Shown piece after piece: positions 1 through 6,329 of a DNA stretch of 14,204 nt. Each line of letters begins with the position of its first letter. Position 1 is the stretch's first letter. Under the pieces are notes generated by a model. That model was not told the DNA's origin. It saw nothing but the letters and a program-made list of their open reading frames with translations, and ran no database searches. A program made the translations under genes and the position numbers. This DNA is from Patescibacteria group bacterium UBA6023. Lineage in GTDB: Bacteria > Patescibacteriota > Minisyncoccia > Phycocordibacterales > UBA6899. The stretch spans positions 796-14,999 of the forward strand of contig DIZR01000092.1 in assembly GCA_002429425.1 (NCBI GenBank), read 5' to 3'.

Positions 1-514
1 GCTGCACCCCTTTCGCATCAAATCGCCGGGGTATCGGAAGAAGTTTTGCTCTGCGGGGCATATCACGATGGAAAACCGTATCAAAACATGCAACTTGCAC
101 AAGCGCAGGATGCCGCTTTGTGAACATTTCAATAATCGCTATTTCAAGTGGGAAATGTTCAGTATCGATTGAGCTCGTTTCTTTAAGGGCTGCAATTAAC
201 TCGTCATTCACCACTGTGTGATTTTTTCGACCCATACCGTGTACAATTCGATGTCCAACCGCGATAATACGACTAAAATCAATATGCGTTTCGAGAAACG
301 AACTGAGAATTCCTATCGCTGCTTCAATATCTGCAATTGGAATTTCTCTCACTTCTTCCTTGCCCATTATATCAGTACACATGAGCACCGATCCCGGAAG
401 TCCGATGCGCTCGATCTTTCCATGCAATGATCGCAGAAAAGAACCATCACCTGAATAGAGGGCGAACTTGATACTCGAGGAACCACCATTGATTGTGAGA
501 ATATGTGTTTCCAT
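1..514 (-). CDS. ackA: Acetate kinase (acetate/propionate kinase family), 3'-truncated by the window edge
   Basis: It would phosphorylate acetate with ATP, or run in reverse for substrate-level ATP formation from acetyl phosphate, in the cytosol. The 171 visible codons carry the N-terminal family signature (LTINGGSSSIKF, residues 6-17), GHRIVHG (87-93) with the substrate-binding Arg89, and ACFDTVFHRDMP (142-153) with the catalytic Asp145. A full enzyme is about 400 residues, so the C-terminal half lies beyond base 1. The ATG at 514 gives the family's usual short N-terminus and has an extended -10 box upstream. No phosphotransacetylase is visible in this window. Identity comes from motifs and is secure; acetate versus propionate specificity is not determined. 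Confidence 0.92.
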   Translation of the reverse strand, partial: METHILTINGGSSSIKFALYSGDGSFLRSLHGKIERIGLPGSVLMCTDIMGKEEVREIPIADIEAAIGILSSFLETHIDFSRIIAVGHRIVHGMGRKNHTVVNDELIAALKETSSIDTEHFPLEIAIIEMFTKRHPALVQVACFDTVFHRDMPRRAKLLPIPRRFDAKGVQ

Positions 515-539
515 TTTGTTCAACGATTTCTCATGTAGC

Positions 540-548
540 AGTATAACA
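540..548 (-). promoter_or_regulatory. Extended -10 promoter of the acetate kinase gene
   Basis: The minus strand reads TGTTATACT, an extended -10 (TGn plus TATACT). It predicts a transcript start about 19 nt before the ATG at 514. No convincing -35 is seen and there is no Shine-Dalgarno. Confidence 0.5.
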
Positions 549-635
549 GATTTTATTTGGAACAAGATTTACGTAATGTTCGGAACTCAATAACATTCCC
601 TTTTTCCATCATATGCAATAAGCTTGAGCGCAGTC

Positions 636-1223
636 CTAGGAGGGAGATGATGTCGCCATATCAAGATACTGATCAGGTATTAATACATCTCCCCACGTTG
701 TAGGCTCTGCGGGCATTGATTCCCCCACAAGAATGACGGTAGCATTTATTCGTACCCGAGTGCCGATATCCGCAACAGAACCCTGTGGTGGTACATCCCT
801 CATAAAAGGTATTTTTTGCAACAATAGTTTATTACCCTCATTATCTACCAAGATTATCTCAACGTTTTTATTACACAATAATTGCAGTGTCGGCTCATTA
901 ACCTCAAACACATCACCCACACCAGCGAGAGAGGCCGGTATCTTCTTCGCTTCTAATCGCTCTTTGATATCATGGAGCACGGTAACAATAACCGGTTGCC
1001 ACGGCTCACAATTATCCTCCGGTCCACCAAAATATTTTTCGCTCACTACTGTTACGAAGGGTCCCATTTTAAAATCTTGAGTAATACTTCTGTCAAAACC
1101 GGAGCCTTCCCTCGATACTCCCGTCTCTCGGGTTGGTTCTTTAATTTCATGATAGGAAAAAGCGCTCATCATAATGAGTAAGATTACTATCAACACTAGG
1201 GCTATTTTCTCGTATGTACTCAT
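636..1223 (-). CDS. Membrane-anchored extracytoplasmic protein of unknown function, last gene of the flavin operon
   Basis: I do not recognise this 195-residue protein. Residues 6-23 form one hydrophobic N-terminal anchor with no lipobox cysteine, so most of the chain should lie outside the membrane. The outer part has only two cysteines (Cys72, Cys117), which could form a disulfide, and a beta-rich stretch from about 120 to 170 (EIILVDNEG, RVRINATVILVG). It starts 15 nt after the preceding small gene ends and no terminator lies between, so it is probably cotranscribed with the flavin genes. A role as partner or acceptor of the flavoprotein is inferred from position only. No Shine-Dalgarno precedes the ATG. 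Confidence 0.7.
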   Translation of the reverse strand: MSTYEKIALVLIVILLIMMSAFSYHEIKEPTRETGVSREGSGFDRSITQDFKMGPFVTVVSEKYFGGPEDNCEPWQPVIVTVLHDIKERLEAKKIPASLAGVGDVFEVNEPTLQLLCNKNVEIILVDNEGNKLLLQKIPFMRDVPPQGSVADIGTRVRINATVILVGESMPAEPTTWGDVLIPDQYLDMATSSPS

Positions 1224-1238
1224 ATTACTATTTTACCA

Positions 1239-1538
1239 TTAATCATCGCTTTCTCCCTCATAAGAGCGAATTCGGATGGAGTGATGTGCTGGAGAAGTTG
1301 CTTTCAACTTTTGCGTAGTCACGGGAATTATTATTTGAGTTTCCGATGGAAGATGGACAGAGGGGGAAACAGCACCGGATGGGATGTGCTGCGCTGTGGT
1401 TGTGGAAATATCCGAAACGGATTGATAGGTAAGTTTTGAATCATGAATTTTGGAAAGCCATGAAGAACTCACCACGAGTCCGAGCAAGAGTCCCAGGCTC
1501 ATGATAAATATTTTGTTTTCCTGTAAAAATTCATTCAT
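1239..1538 (-). CDS. Small single-pass membrane protein of unknown function in the flavin operon
   Basis: The 99-residue product is unrecognised. Residues 10-28 (FIMSLGLLLGLVVSSSWL) form one membrane segment. The rest is a low-complexity Ser/Thr/Pro tail ending in an acidic run (EGESDD). It begins 3 nt after the stop of the reductase fusion and ends 15 nt before the next gene, which argues for a real gene in the same transcript. It may be a small accessory subunit or a scaffold; the sequence shows no cofactor motif. Confidence 0.6.
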   Translation of the reverse strand: MNEFLQENKIFIMSLGLLLGLVVSSSWLSKIHDSKLTYQSVSDISTTTAQHIPSGAVSPSVHLPSETQIIIPVTTQKLKATSPAHHSIRIRSYEGESDD

Positions 1539-1541
1539 AAA

Positions 1542-3059
1542 TTATGTAAATCCCGGAAAGAAGTCACTCTTAATTTTAAAACGCGACACACCCATACTGA
1601 TTAAGGTTTTTTTGAATGACTCTACCATTCCATGCGGTCCTGATATGTAGAATATGCGCTCACGATAATCCGGAACTTCTCTCGCAATAAGTTCCGCATC
1701 AATCGGAGCACTAATCATCCCCGGTACTGGTGTCTTTTCTGCACTTAAGGAGTAGACTGTTTTAATTCCAAGCTCCAATTCTGCGCGATCAAAAATATCT
1801 TTGTATGCGATATCCGCCACTGTTTTATTTGCATACAACATAATGATAGATCGAGGTTCTTTTATATCAAGCAAGTAGTGGATCATGCTCCGAAATGGTG
1901 TCACACCAATTCCTCCAGCAATAAAAACCAATTTTTTCTCTTTATTTTTTGGCAATACAAAACCACCAGCGAGTTGAGAGACGGATATCGTATTTCCAAC
2001 ACGCATCGCGGCAAGTGCCCGTTTAAATGTGCTGGGGGGCTCATAAAATTTCACTCCAAGGCGCACCTCGGGTTCAGCGGGAGATGACGCGATGGTAAAA
2101 TAACGACGATTACCACGATCATCGGGATAATGGTGCGGAAGTGTCCACTCAACATATTGCCCGGGTCGAAATGAGAATGGACGGTCTGACTTGAACACAA
2201 AATCATACGCATCATTCGCGGCTTTTTCAATGCGCGCGAGCGTAAGCATATATCGCCCCTTGGGACTGACCAGATAAGAAAAAACATTTCCGACAAGTAA
2301 TGCGAGCTCCGGAGTCATATAAAAAGTTCCAATATGAATATTTGGTGCAAAGAGGAAACCAACGAGCGCTCCATAGAGCACCCGAAGTGTCATACCTGGT
2401 GGAGTTGTCAGGGGCTCAGTCAACATTACAAACATGAGGAAGAAAAACGACGAGTGGAGGAGTGTTTGCACAACCGGTGTTCCATAGTTACTCGATGAAG
2501 AAGTGAGAATAATGGTCACCAGTGACACAATCGTAAAACTTATAATAAGGTCAAACCGCCGTATTTTCCGCACCACCAACAAGCCACCAACAAGCACAAA
2601 TGGGAGTAGCGCAAGATTGCCTCCGACCCACCAAGTTGCAGATTGATTAATGAGGAGCGCAGTGAGCGCGACCGCAAATGCTGCTGGATTAAATATATGT
2701 TTTTTTCCGATAGCGAACAAATATTTCGATGCCATTGCCCACACAGACGCAAAGATCAAAAAACCGACTCCATTGTGGTTTGTGGCAGTAACGGGGGTGA
2801 TAATGAGCGCAAGGATCAATGCGGTGATATACACTGATTCAATGTTCGTCGCAGCTTGAAAAATGCGTGCAAAAATCCAATTAGTGATAAAACATACGGC
2901 AAGAATCAGCAATACTGAGAATGCCATTGCAGTCGGATCATAAGGTAAAACACCAAAGAAACCAAAAACGAAAGCTGCAATAAAAAGAACAACTAAGTAA
3001 TAAAGTACCAACCGATACATCGTAATGCGATTCAAAATATTATCAATGTAGCTGATCAT
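1542..3059 (-). CDS. RnfD/NqrB-like membrane domain fused to an FAD/NAD(P)H oxidoreductase domain
   Basis: The likely role is to take electrons from cytosolic NAD(P)H through FAD and pass them across the membrane. Residues 1 to about 265 are multi-pass and RnfD/NqrB-like, with FNPAAFAVAL (123-132) and MLTEPLTTPPG (212-222) matching the conserved family loops. Residues 270-505 are a ferredoxin-reductase-type module: FRPGQY (297-302), the FAD motif RYFTIAS (319-325), the nucleotide-binding GGIGVTPFRSM (382-392), YISGPHGMV (471-479) and a C-terminal DFFPGF. No 2Fe-2S ferredoxin domain or cysteine cluster is present. Compared with RnfD, the long loop carrying the covalent-FMN threonine is almost absent; only QSAT (139-142) remains there. 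The ATG overlaps the ApbE stop by 4 nt (ATGA), suggesting coupled translation. Confidence 0.85.
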   Translation of the reverse strand: MISYIDNILNRITMYRLVLYYLVVLFIAAFVFGFFGVLPYDPTAMAFSVLLILAVCFITNWIFARIFQAATNIESVYITALILALIITPVTATNHNGVGFLIFASVWAMASKYLFAIGKKHIFNPAAFAVALTALLINQSATWWVGGNLALLPFVLVGGLLVVRKIRRFDLIISFTIVSLVTIILTSSSSNYGTPVVQTLLHSSFFFLMFVMLTEPLTTPPGMTLRVLYGALVGFLFAPNIHIGTFYMTPELALLVGNVFSYLVSPKGRYMLTLARIEKAANDAYDFVFKSDRPFSFRPGQYVEWTLPHHYPDDRGNRRYFTIASSPAEPEVRLGVKFYEPPSTFKRALAAMRVGNTISVSQLAGGFVLPKNKEKKLVFIAGGIGVTPFRSMIHYLLDIKEPRSIIMLYANKTVADIAYKDIFDRAELELGIKTVYSLSAEKTPVPGMISAPIDAELIAREVPDYRERIFYISGPHGMVESFKKTLISMGVSRFKIKSDFFPGFT

Positions 3060-3793
3060 ATAATAAGTTGTGAAAATCCGCTGGTCATGGTCGCCACCGC
3101 ATTTGCATTAATCTGATAACCCTCGAATCCGGGGAGTTGCTCGATGAATAAGATGCCATTTTCCCCCATTGCAAATGCTGCAGTCGCAAAACGATCCGCC
3201 TCATAGACATCAGGACCAATGACGGTGATACTCACGATGTCTTCGATTGCCCTCTCTGGTTTATGAGGATCGTAGATATGTTGACCCCGAGCCGCGGTAC
3301 CGGAAGTTGCAACTCCACGACCTTGAGGACAGATAGCCTTTATAATCTCTTTCGAATCGAACGGATTGCGAATACCGATAGTCCACGCGCGACCCTCTGC
3401 GTCGATGCCCTTGGACTGTATATCACCCCCCACATCAATAAAATAATTTTCATAGCCCATGCGCTCAACAAGTGTCGCAGCATTCCATATTGCCCAACCC
3501 TTTACGATGCCAGACGGATCGATTACACCATCGGGCCGAATGATAGAAAAATAACCATTTGTATCTTTTTCCGTACGTTCCGCAAGATTAAAAATCTCCT
3601 TCATCTCTTCGCTATATTCATTTTTTTTGAGCTCACCACGATTAATCTTCATGATCTCGCTCTGTGGTTTGTAAGTACTAAAACGTGCATCGATCGCAGT
3701 AAAGTACTCGAATACCGCATCAAGCGCTGCGTCCGTGCCACTAACGATTTCTATGGTGACTGGCATACCCATGATATCTCGAAGTTTACGCAT
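3056..3793 (-). CDS. apbE: FAD:protein FMN transferase (ApbE family)
   Basis: It transfers FMN from FAD to a Ser/Thr of a target protein, here presumably the FMN-binding-domain protein encoded just upstream. The 245 residues contain DPSGIVKGWA (92-101), VGGD (121-124), ATSG (162-165), HIYDP (172-176) and EADRFATAAF (198-207) with probable Mg-binding Asp200 and Thr204. The open frame extends to 3964, but its first 57 codons would overlap the neighbouring gene and look non-natural. ATG 3793 starts 1 nt after that gene's stop and gives the usual ApbE beginning (MRKLRDIMGMPVTIEI). With this start there is no signal peptide or lipobox, unlike many exported ApbE enzymes. Confidence 0.9.
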   Translation of the reverse strand: MRKLRDIMGMPVTIEIVSGTDAALDAVFEYFTAIDARFSTYKPQSEIMKINRGELKKNEYSEEMKEIFNLAERTEKDTNGYFSIIRPDGVIDPSGIVKGWAIWNAATLVERMGYENYFIDVGGDIQSKGIDAEGRAWTIGIRNPFDSKEIIKAICPQGRGVATSGTAARGQHIYDPHKPERAIEDIVSITVIGPDVYEADRFATAAFAMGENGILFIEQLPGFEGYQINANAVATMTSGFSQLII

Positions 3794-3794
3794 A

Positions 3795-4406
3795 TTATGA
3801 ATTCTTGGCTTGCGCAAGCGCATTACCAAGCGACTGAATGAATGCGGGACTGGTCTCAGACGCCCCCGAAACTCCGCTGACATCGGCGCTTTGTGCCTGA
3901 ATAGCTTCGCTTTTGAGTATCGGCATCGCTTGATCATTGATATACCGCGAAGTACTACGATCATTTGGATACTGTAAAAAATCTACTGAAGCAAGTCTCC
4001 CACCTAGAATGACTGCCTGTACCTGGACCATGCCATAGTACGCATCTTCGACACTGCCAGTGTAGGTACCATCAACGTATTGACCCTTTGGTTTTGGAGG
4101 AATAATCGGTGCGGGTGGCAATACTGGCACAACTTTTGGCTTTGGCTTTGGTTTTGACACAGGTGGCGGTGTCACCACAGGAGTGATCTTGGTAACCGCA
4201 ACGATTGGTTGTGTGGGGACAATTTGCACCTCAGGAGTCGGCAACGTTACCTTTATTGATTGAGGAGTCATCGCGGAGATCTGAGTATTTGACTGAGAAG
4301 TTACCAGAGTCGTAACAGCACTTGCCGAACTACCCCCAGTAGACTGATACACCACATAGCCCGCAGAGGTGGCAAAAACAAAGAATGATAGAAAAAATTT
4401 TTTCAT
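3795..4406 (-). CDS. Exported FMN-binding-domain protein (RnfG/NqrC C-terminal-like) on a proline-rich stalk
   Basis: It is the likely extracytoplasmic flavoprotein and electron carrier of this operon. Residues 4-20 form a signal or anchor helix, with a possible signal-peptidase site after ASA (28-30). Residues 57-108 are Pro/Lys/Val-rich (SKPKPKPK) and look like a wall-spanning stalk. Residues 109-200 match the FMN_bind domain: GQYVDGTYTG (108-117), a Tyr-Gly-Met beta strand, and VSGVSGASETSPAF (176-189). The usual flavinylation motif is SGAT; here it is SGAS, so the acceptor would be Ser183 if modified. It is the first gene of the operon and is followed 1 nt later by apbE, its probable modifying enzyme. 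Confidence 0.85.
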   Translation of the reverse strand: MKKFFLSFFVFATSAGYVVYQSTGGSSASAVTTLVTSQSNTQISAMTPQSIKVTLPTPEVQIVPTQPIVAVTKITPVVTPPPVSKPKPKPKVVPVLPPAPIIPPKPKGQYVDGTYTGSVEDAYYGMVQVQAVILGGRLASVDFLQYPNDRSTSRYINDQAMPILKSEAIQAQSADVSGVSGASETSPAFIQSLGNALAQAKNS

Positions 4407-4424
4407 AAATCAACTACTCGCAGT

Positions 4425-4454
4425 AGTATACACTGTTAATACGAAGCTTGTCAG
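4425..4454 (-). promoter_or_regulatory. Promoter of the flavin electron-transfer operon
   Basis: The minus strand has CTGACA (4454-4449), an 18-nt spacer and TATACT (4430-4425). This is the best -35/-10 pair in the window. The start would fall near 4418, leaving a leader of about 12 nt before the ATG at 4406, with no clear ribosome-binding site. Confidence 0.6.
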
Positions 4455-4492
4455 CAAAATGGTGCTTCGAAAAATGAAGATTTCTTTCTCAA

Positions 4493-4603
4493 TTAAGCCC
4501 ATACAACAGAACGTGGCTTTCCAAAGAGCTCTTTGGGTGAGTGCAGCAAAAAATAGCGAAAGAACTGAGACCGATAATCCAACAAGATCAATACGTGATC
4601 CAT
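4493..4603 (-). CDS. Possible 36-residue small protein with a strong ribosome-binding site
   Basis: The reading frame runs from ATG 4603 to TAA 4495-4493 and encodes 36 residues beginning MDHVLILLDYRSQFFRYF and ending SVVWA. It is notable because GAGGAG (4615-4610) sits 6 nt before the ATG, the only strong Shine-Dalgarno I found in a window where most genes lack one. It lies between the hypothetical gene at 4770 and the flavin operon, on the same strand and just upstream of the operon promoter. No family is recognised. Chance is possible for so short a frame. Confidence 0.3.
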   Translation of the reverse strand: MDHVLILLDYRSQFFRYFLLHSPKELFGKPRSVVWA

Positions 4604-4769
4604 GGCAAACTCCTCACATAACTGAAAAAAACTGTTACTAAAAAACTAGCAAGCGATGTCTTTTTATACAAGTAAATATATCAAGTACTGAGATACTGCT
4701 GGTACTTAATAATAGAGACAATGTTAATTACCACTTGAATAGCAACACTCACCGAGCCTGTCCTCATTA
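4604..4769 (-). other. Intergenic stretch with a weak hairpin
   Basis: This is the 3' side of the 4770-5213 gene. It holds a 6-bp inverted repeat, AAGTAC (4683-4688) with GTACTT (4702-4707), and T-rich runs on the minus strand, but no convincing intrinsic terminator and no copy of the intergenic repeat. Positions 4616-4682 show nothing further. Confidence 0.35.
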
Positions 4770-5213
4770 CTAATGTATTAAAGGTTTGTCTTGATGAATG
4801 ATAAAACTGTCGGGATGTATTTCTGCCTGTCCTTCGTAGAGTTCATCGAATTTCTTGGAAAGAACTCCAATCTCACCGTCAATTTCCCAAAACCGTTTTG
4901 AGCGGTTATCGCCAAGGTTTACTTCACCCTGCTCAAGCTCTTCGGTCGAGATTTCACGCACTATCCTCTCGGGTCCTTTTTCCCAATCCATTGGTATCTC
5001 ATCCAAGAGTTCGTCAAAAAGAGCAAGGATGCGTTGCCCGACACCCACGAGTTCTAGGCGAGTCTGGCTCGAGTGCCCATCTCTGATGACATTGGTCACT
5101 TCGGTAAGTCTGACCTCAATTCCATTTTGGATTTTTTCTGCCTTGCTTCCTTCAGGAAATTTTTTGATTGTTTCACTTTGCGACGTTTCTTCGCGATTTG
5201 ATTCAATAGTCAT
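4770..5213 (-). CDS. Hypothetical soluble acidic protein
   Basis: The 147-residue protein is not recognised. It has no signal peptide or membrane segment, is rich in Glu/Asp/Lys, and looks helical and charged (SKAEKIQNGIEVRLTEV, RILALFDELLDEIP, GVLSKKFDELYEG). A cytosolic helical protein, perhaps oligomeric, is the most the sequence allows. The ATG at 5213 is strongly supported because an extended -10 box ends 6 nt before it. It stands alone, bounded upstream by a 14-bp stem hairpin and a long copy of the intergenic repeat. Confidence 0.7.
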   Translation of the reverse strand: MTIESNREETSQSETIKKFPEGSKAEKIQNGIEVRLTEVTNVIRDGHSSQTRLELVGVGQRILALFDELLDEIPMDWEKGPERIVREISTEELEQGEVNLGDNRSKRFWEIDGEIGVLSKKFDELYEGQAEIHPDSFIIHQDKPLIH

Positions 5214-5219
5214 TCTGAA

Positions 5220-5228
5220 AGTATATCA
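5220..5228 (-). promoter_or_regulatory. Extended -10 of the hypothetical gene, leaderless type
   Basis: The minus strand reads TGATATACT, then 6 nt, then ATG (5213). The expected start is the A of the ATG, so the mRNA should be leaderless. Directly upstream is GTTCTAAC (5235-5228), a motif shared with the promoter near 8887. The -35 region falls inside the adjacent hairpin. Confidence 0.6.
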
Positions 5229-5236
5229 AGTTAGAA

Positions 5237-5268
5237 CCAAGAAGTCTCTCCGTCGAGAGACTTCTTGG
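5237..5268 (-). terminator. Perfect 14-bp stem hairpin between two minus-strand genes
   Basis: CCAAGAAGTCTCTC (5237-5250), loop CGTC, GAGAGACTTCTTGG (5255-5268), with no mismatch. Neither side has a good U-run, so it may end transcription imperfectly, protect a 3' end, or act as an operator over the -35 region of the promoter at 5220. It lies between repeat copy A and that promoter. Confidence 0.55.
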
Positions 5269-5282
5269 AATAATTATCCTTA

Positions 5283-5348
5283 GGGGTGCCAACTGGGACG
5301 AAGTGGGAACAATATTAAAAAATTAGATGATTCCGTTATCTGTAATAT
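5283..5348 (-). repeat. Intergenic tRNA-3'-like repeat, copy A
   Basis: The plus strand begins GGGGTGCCAACTGGGACG and contains GTGGGAAC, ATTAAAAAATTA and TTATCTG. It matches copy B at about 53 of 58 positions from GGGTGCC to TATCT, nearly all differences being transitions. On the minus strand its end reads TGTTCCCAC...GGCACCCC, like the T-arm and acceptor end of a tRNA, but no full cloverleaf is present. It lies 3' of the TraB-like gene. Confidence 0.75.
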
Positions 5349-5354
5349 TAATAT

Positions 5355-6140
5355 TTATCTCACTAACTTCCGAAGCGCTTTTTCTAAAATTACCGCGTGT
5401 TGCTGTCCATAAATAATAAATAAACTCTTTCCCTCGTTCCAATATCGCTCAATTTCCGAGAGTATATATGTATCACGAATACCCTCATCGTCGGCAAGGG
5501 ATATCTTATTTATTATTGAAAACGAAGTAGTTGGGTTTATCACATTATAAAAAAATTCTTTATCATCTTCTTTGAACATCGTATGAAAAAGATCGTAATG
5601 TATTTCTTTCATATGCTCTAGAGAAAAATCATAATCATTCCACCCACTATTTTTAATATTTGCTTCAAGAAAATTTGAAACATATGTTTCAAATGAGGGG
5701 CGAACATCTTTTTGATTCCACTGATAGCACACACGGGCAAAGTCATAATATGCGACCGCGTCTTTTGAAAATCTGCTTGCGAGCTCTTGAAACCAGTGTG
5801 AGGCTCTGGGTTCTGGCGATTCAATAGAAATATCACTCTGTGCGGCAAGAAATGCAGTGTACTGAATTTCACCTCCCGTTTCTATTGCTTCTTTTTTTGA
5901 GTTGAGGATAGCCCGCTTTCCCCCCTCGACCAAGACTATTCGCTCGGAACCATTTGTGGTAGCAGAGAAGTCTTCCCAAAATATCTCAAGTTTTGGGATT
6001 TGTTCATCATTAGGATCATAAACATGACGAGATCCAAAAAAATAAAGATGTTGTGCACCCTTTGAAAGATGGTATGGGTAGGGAAATGCGTACTCTTTTG
6101 AGCCATACTCAGCGTAAGGCATAAGGTCATCGTGGTTCAT
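5355..6140 (-). CDS. TraB/Tiki-superfamily-like protein of unknown activity
   Basis: The 261-residue product resembles the TraB/Tiki/ChaN-type fold. Near the N-terminus a strand ends in FFGSRHVYD (34-42). Then come IVLVEGG (68-74), a conserved-looking GIRDTYILSEI (220-230), and a late strand ending FIIYGQQHAVILEKAL (241-256), the G-x-x-H then L pattern of the family. It lacks a signal peptide and membrane helices, so it is probably cytosolic; relatives include metal-dependent proteases and haem-binding proteins, and no activity can be assigned. The open frame reaches 6227, but a terminator at 6171-6200 lies in that stretch and a -10 box sits 6 nt before ATG 6140, so I start at 6140. Confidence 0.6.
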   Translation of the reverse strand: MNHDDLMPYAEYGSKEYAFPYPYHLSKGAQHLYFFGSRHVYDPNDEQIPKLEIFWEDFSATTNGSERIVLVEGGKRAILNSKKEAIETGGEIQYTAFLAAQSDISIESPEPRASHWFQELASRFSKDAVAYYDFARVCYQWNQKDVRPSFETYVSNFLEANIKNSGWNDYDFSLEHMKEIHYDLFHTMFKEDDKEFFYNVINPTTSFSIINKISLADDEGIRDTYILSEIERYWNEGKSLFIIYGQQHAVILEKALRKLVR

Positions 6141-6146
6141 TGATAC

Positions 6147-6152
6147 AGTATA
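6147..6152 (-). promoter_or_regulatory. -10 box of the TraB-like gene, leaderless type
   Basis: TATACT on the minus strand, then GTATCA, then ATG at 6140. The predicted start is the first base of the ATG. The -35 zone is AT-rich and overlaps the T-run of the terminator just upstream. Confidence 0.55.
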
Positions 6153-6170
6153 TAACATTACATAATTACA

Positions 6171-6200
6171 TAAAAAGTGGGCTATTTTCATAGCCCACTT
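6171..6200 (-). terminator. Intrinsic terminator of the DUF6159-like gene
   Basis: A perfect 10-bp stem, AAGTGGGCTA (6175-6184 on the plus strand) with TAGCCCACTT (6191-6200) and a 6-nt loop. On the minus strand it is followed by TTTTTA. It ends transcripts from 7373-6330 and shows that the longer frame of the TraB-like gene is not its coding start. Confidence 0.8.
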
Positions 6201-6329
6201 GAGTTTACATCCAACGTTTAATTTCAAGAGGAGTTAATGTCCGTCTTTGTTCCACCACTGAATATACTATATGTTAAGTAATAACTAAATAAACTTTGAA
6301 CTTACCTGGCAGGAAGACGAGAAAAAACT

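Noticed and set aside
575..597. An AATGTT/AACATT hairpin with AGTTCCGAACATT, possibly a degraded repeat copy or a terminator of the 636 gene.
   Set aside because: The stem is only 6 A/T-rich bp without a T-run on the gene's strand, and GGCACCC is missing.
3263..3841. A 192-codon plus-strand frame opposite apbE.
   Set aside because: It is antisense to clear ApbE motifs, has no promoter or family features, and its composition is that of a shadow frame.
3794..3964. A 57-codon N-terminal extension of apbE.
   Set aside because: It overlaps the end of the FMN-binding domain gene in another frame and has no signal-peptide character; ATG 3793 sits just after that gene's stop.
4855..5283. A 142-codon plus-strand frame opposite the hypothetical 147-residue gene.
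   Set aside because: It is Ser/Pro/Arg-rich antisense text and runs through the hairpin at 5237-5268; the minus-strand gene has a well-placed promoter.
6141..6227. A 29-codon N-terminal extension of the TraB-like gene.
   Set aside because: It contains the terminator of the upstream gene and the -10 box of this gene.
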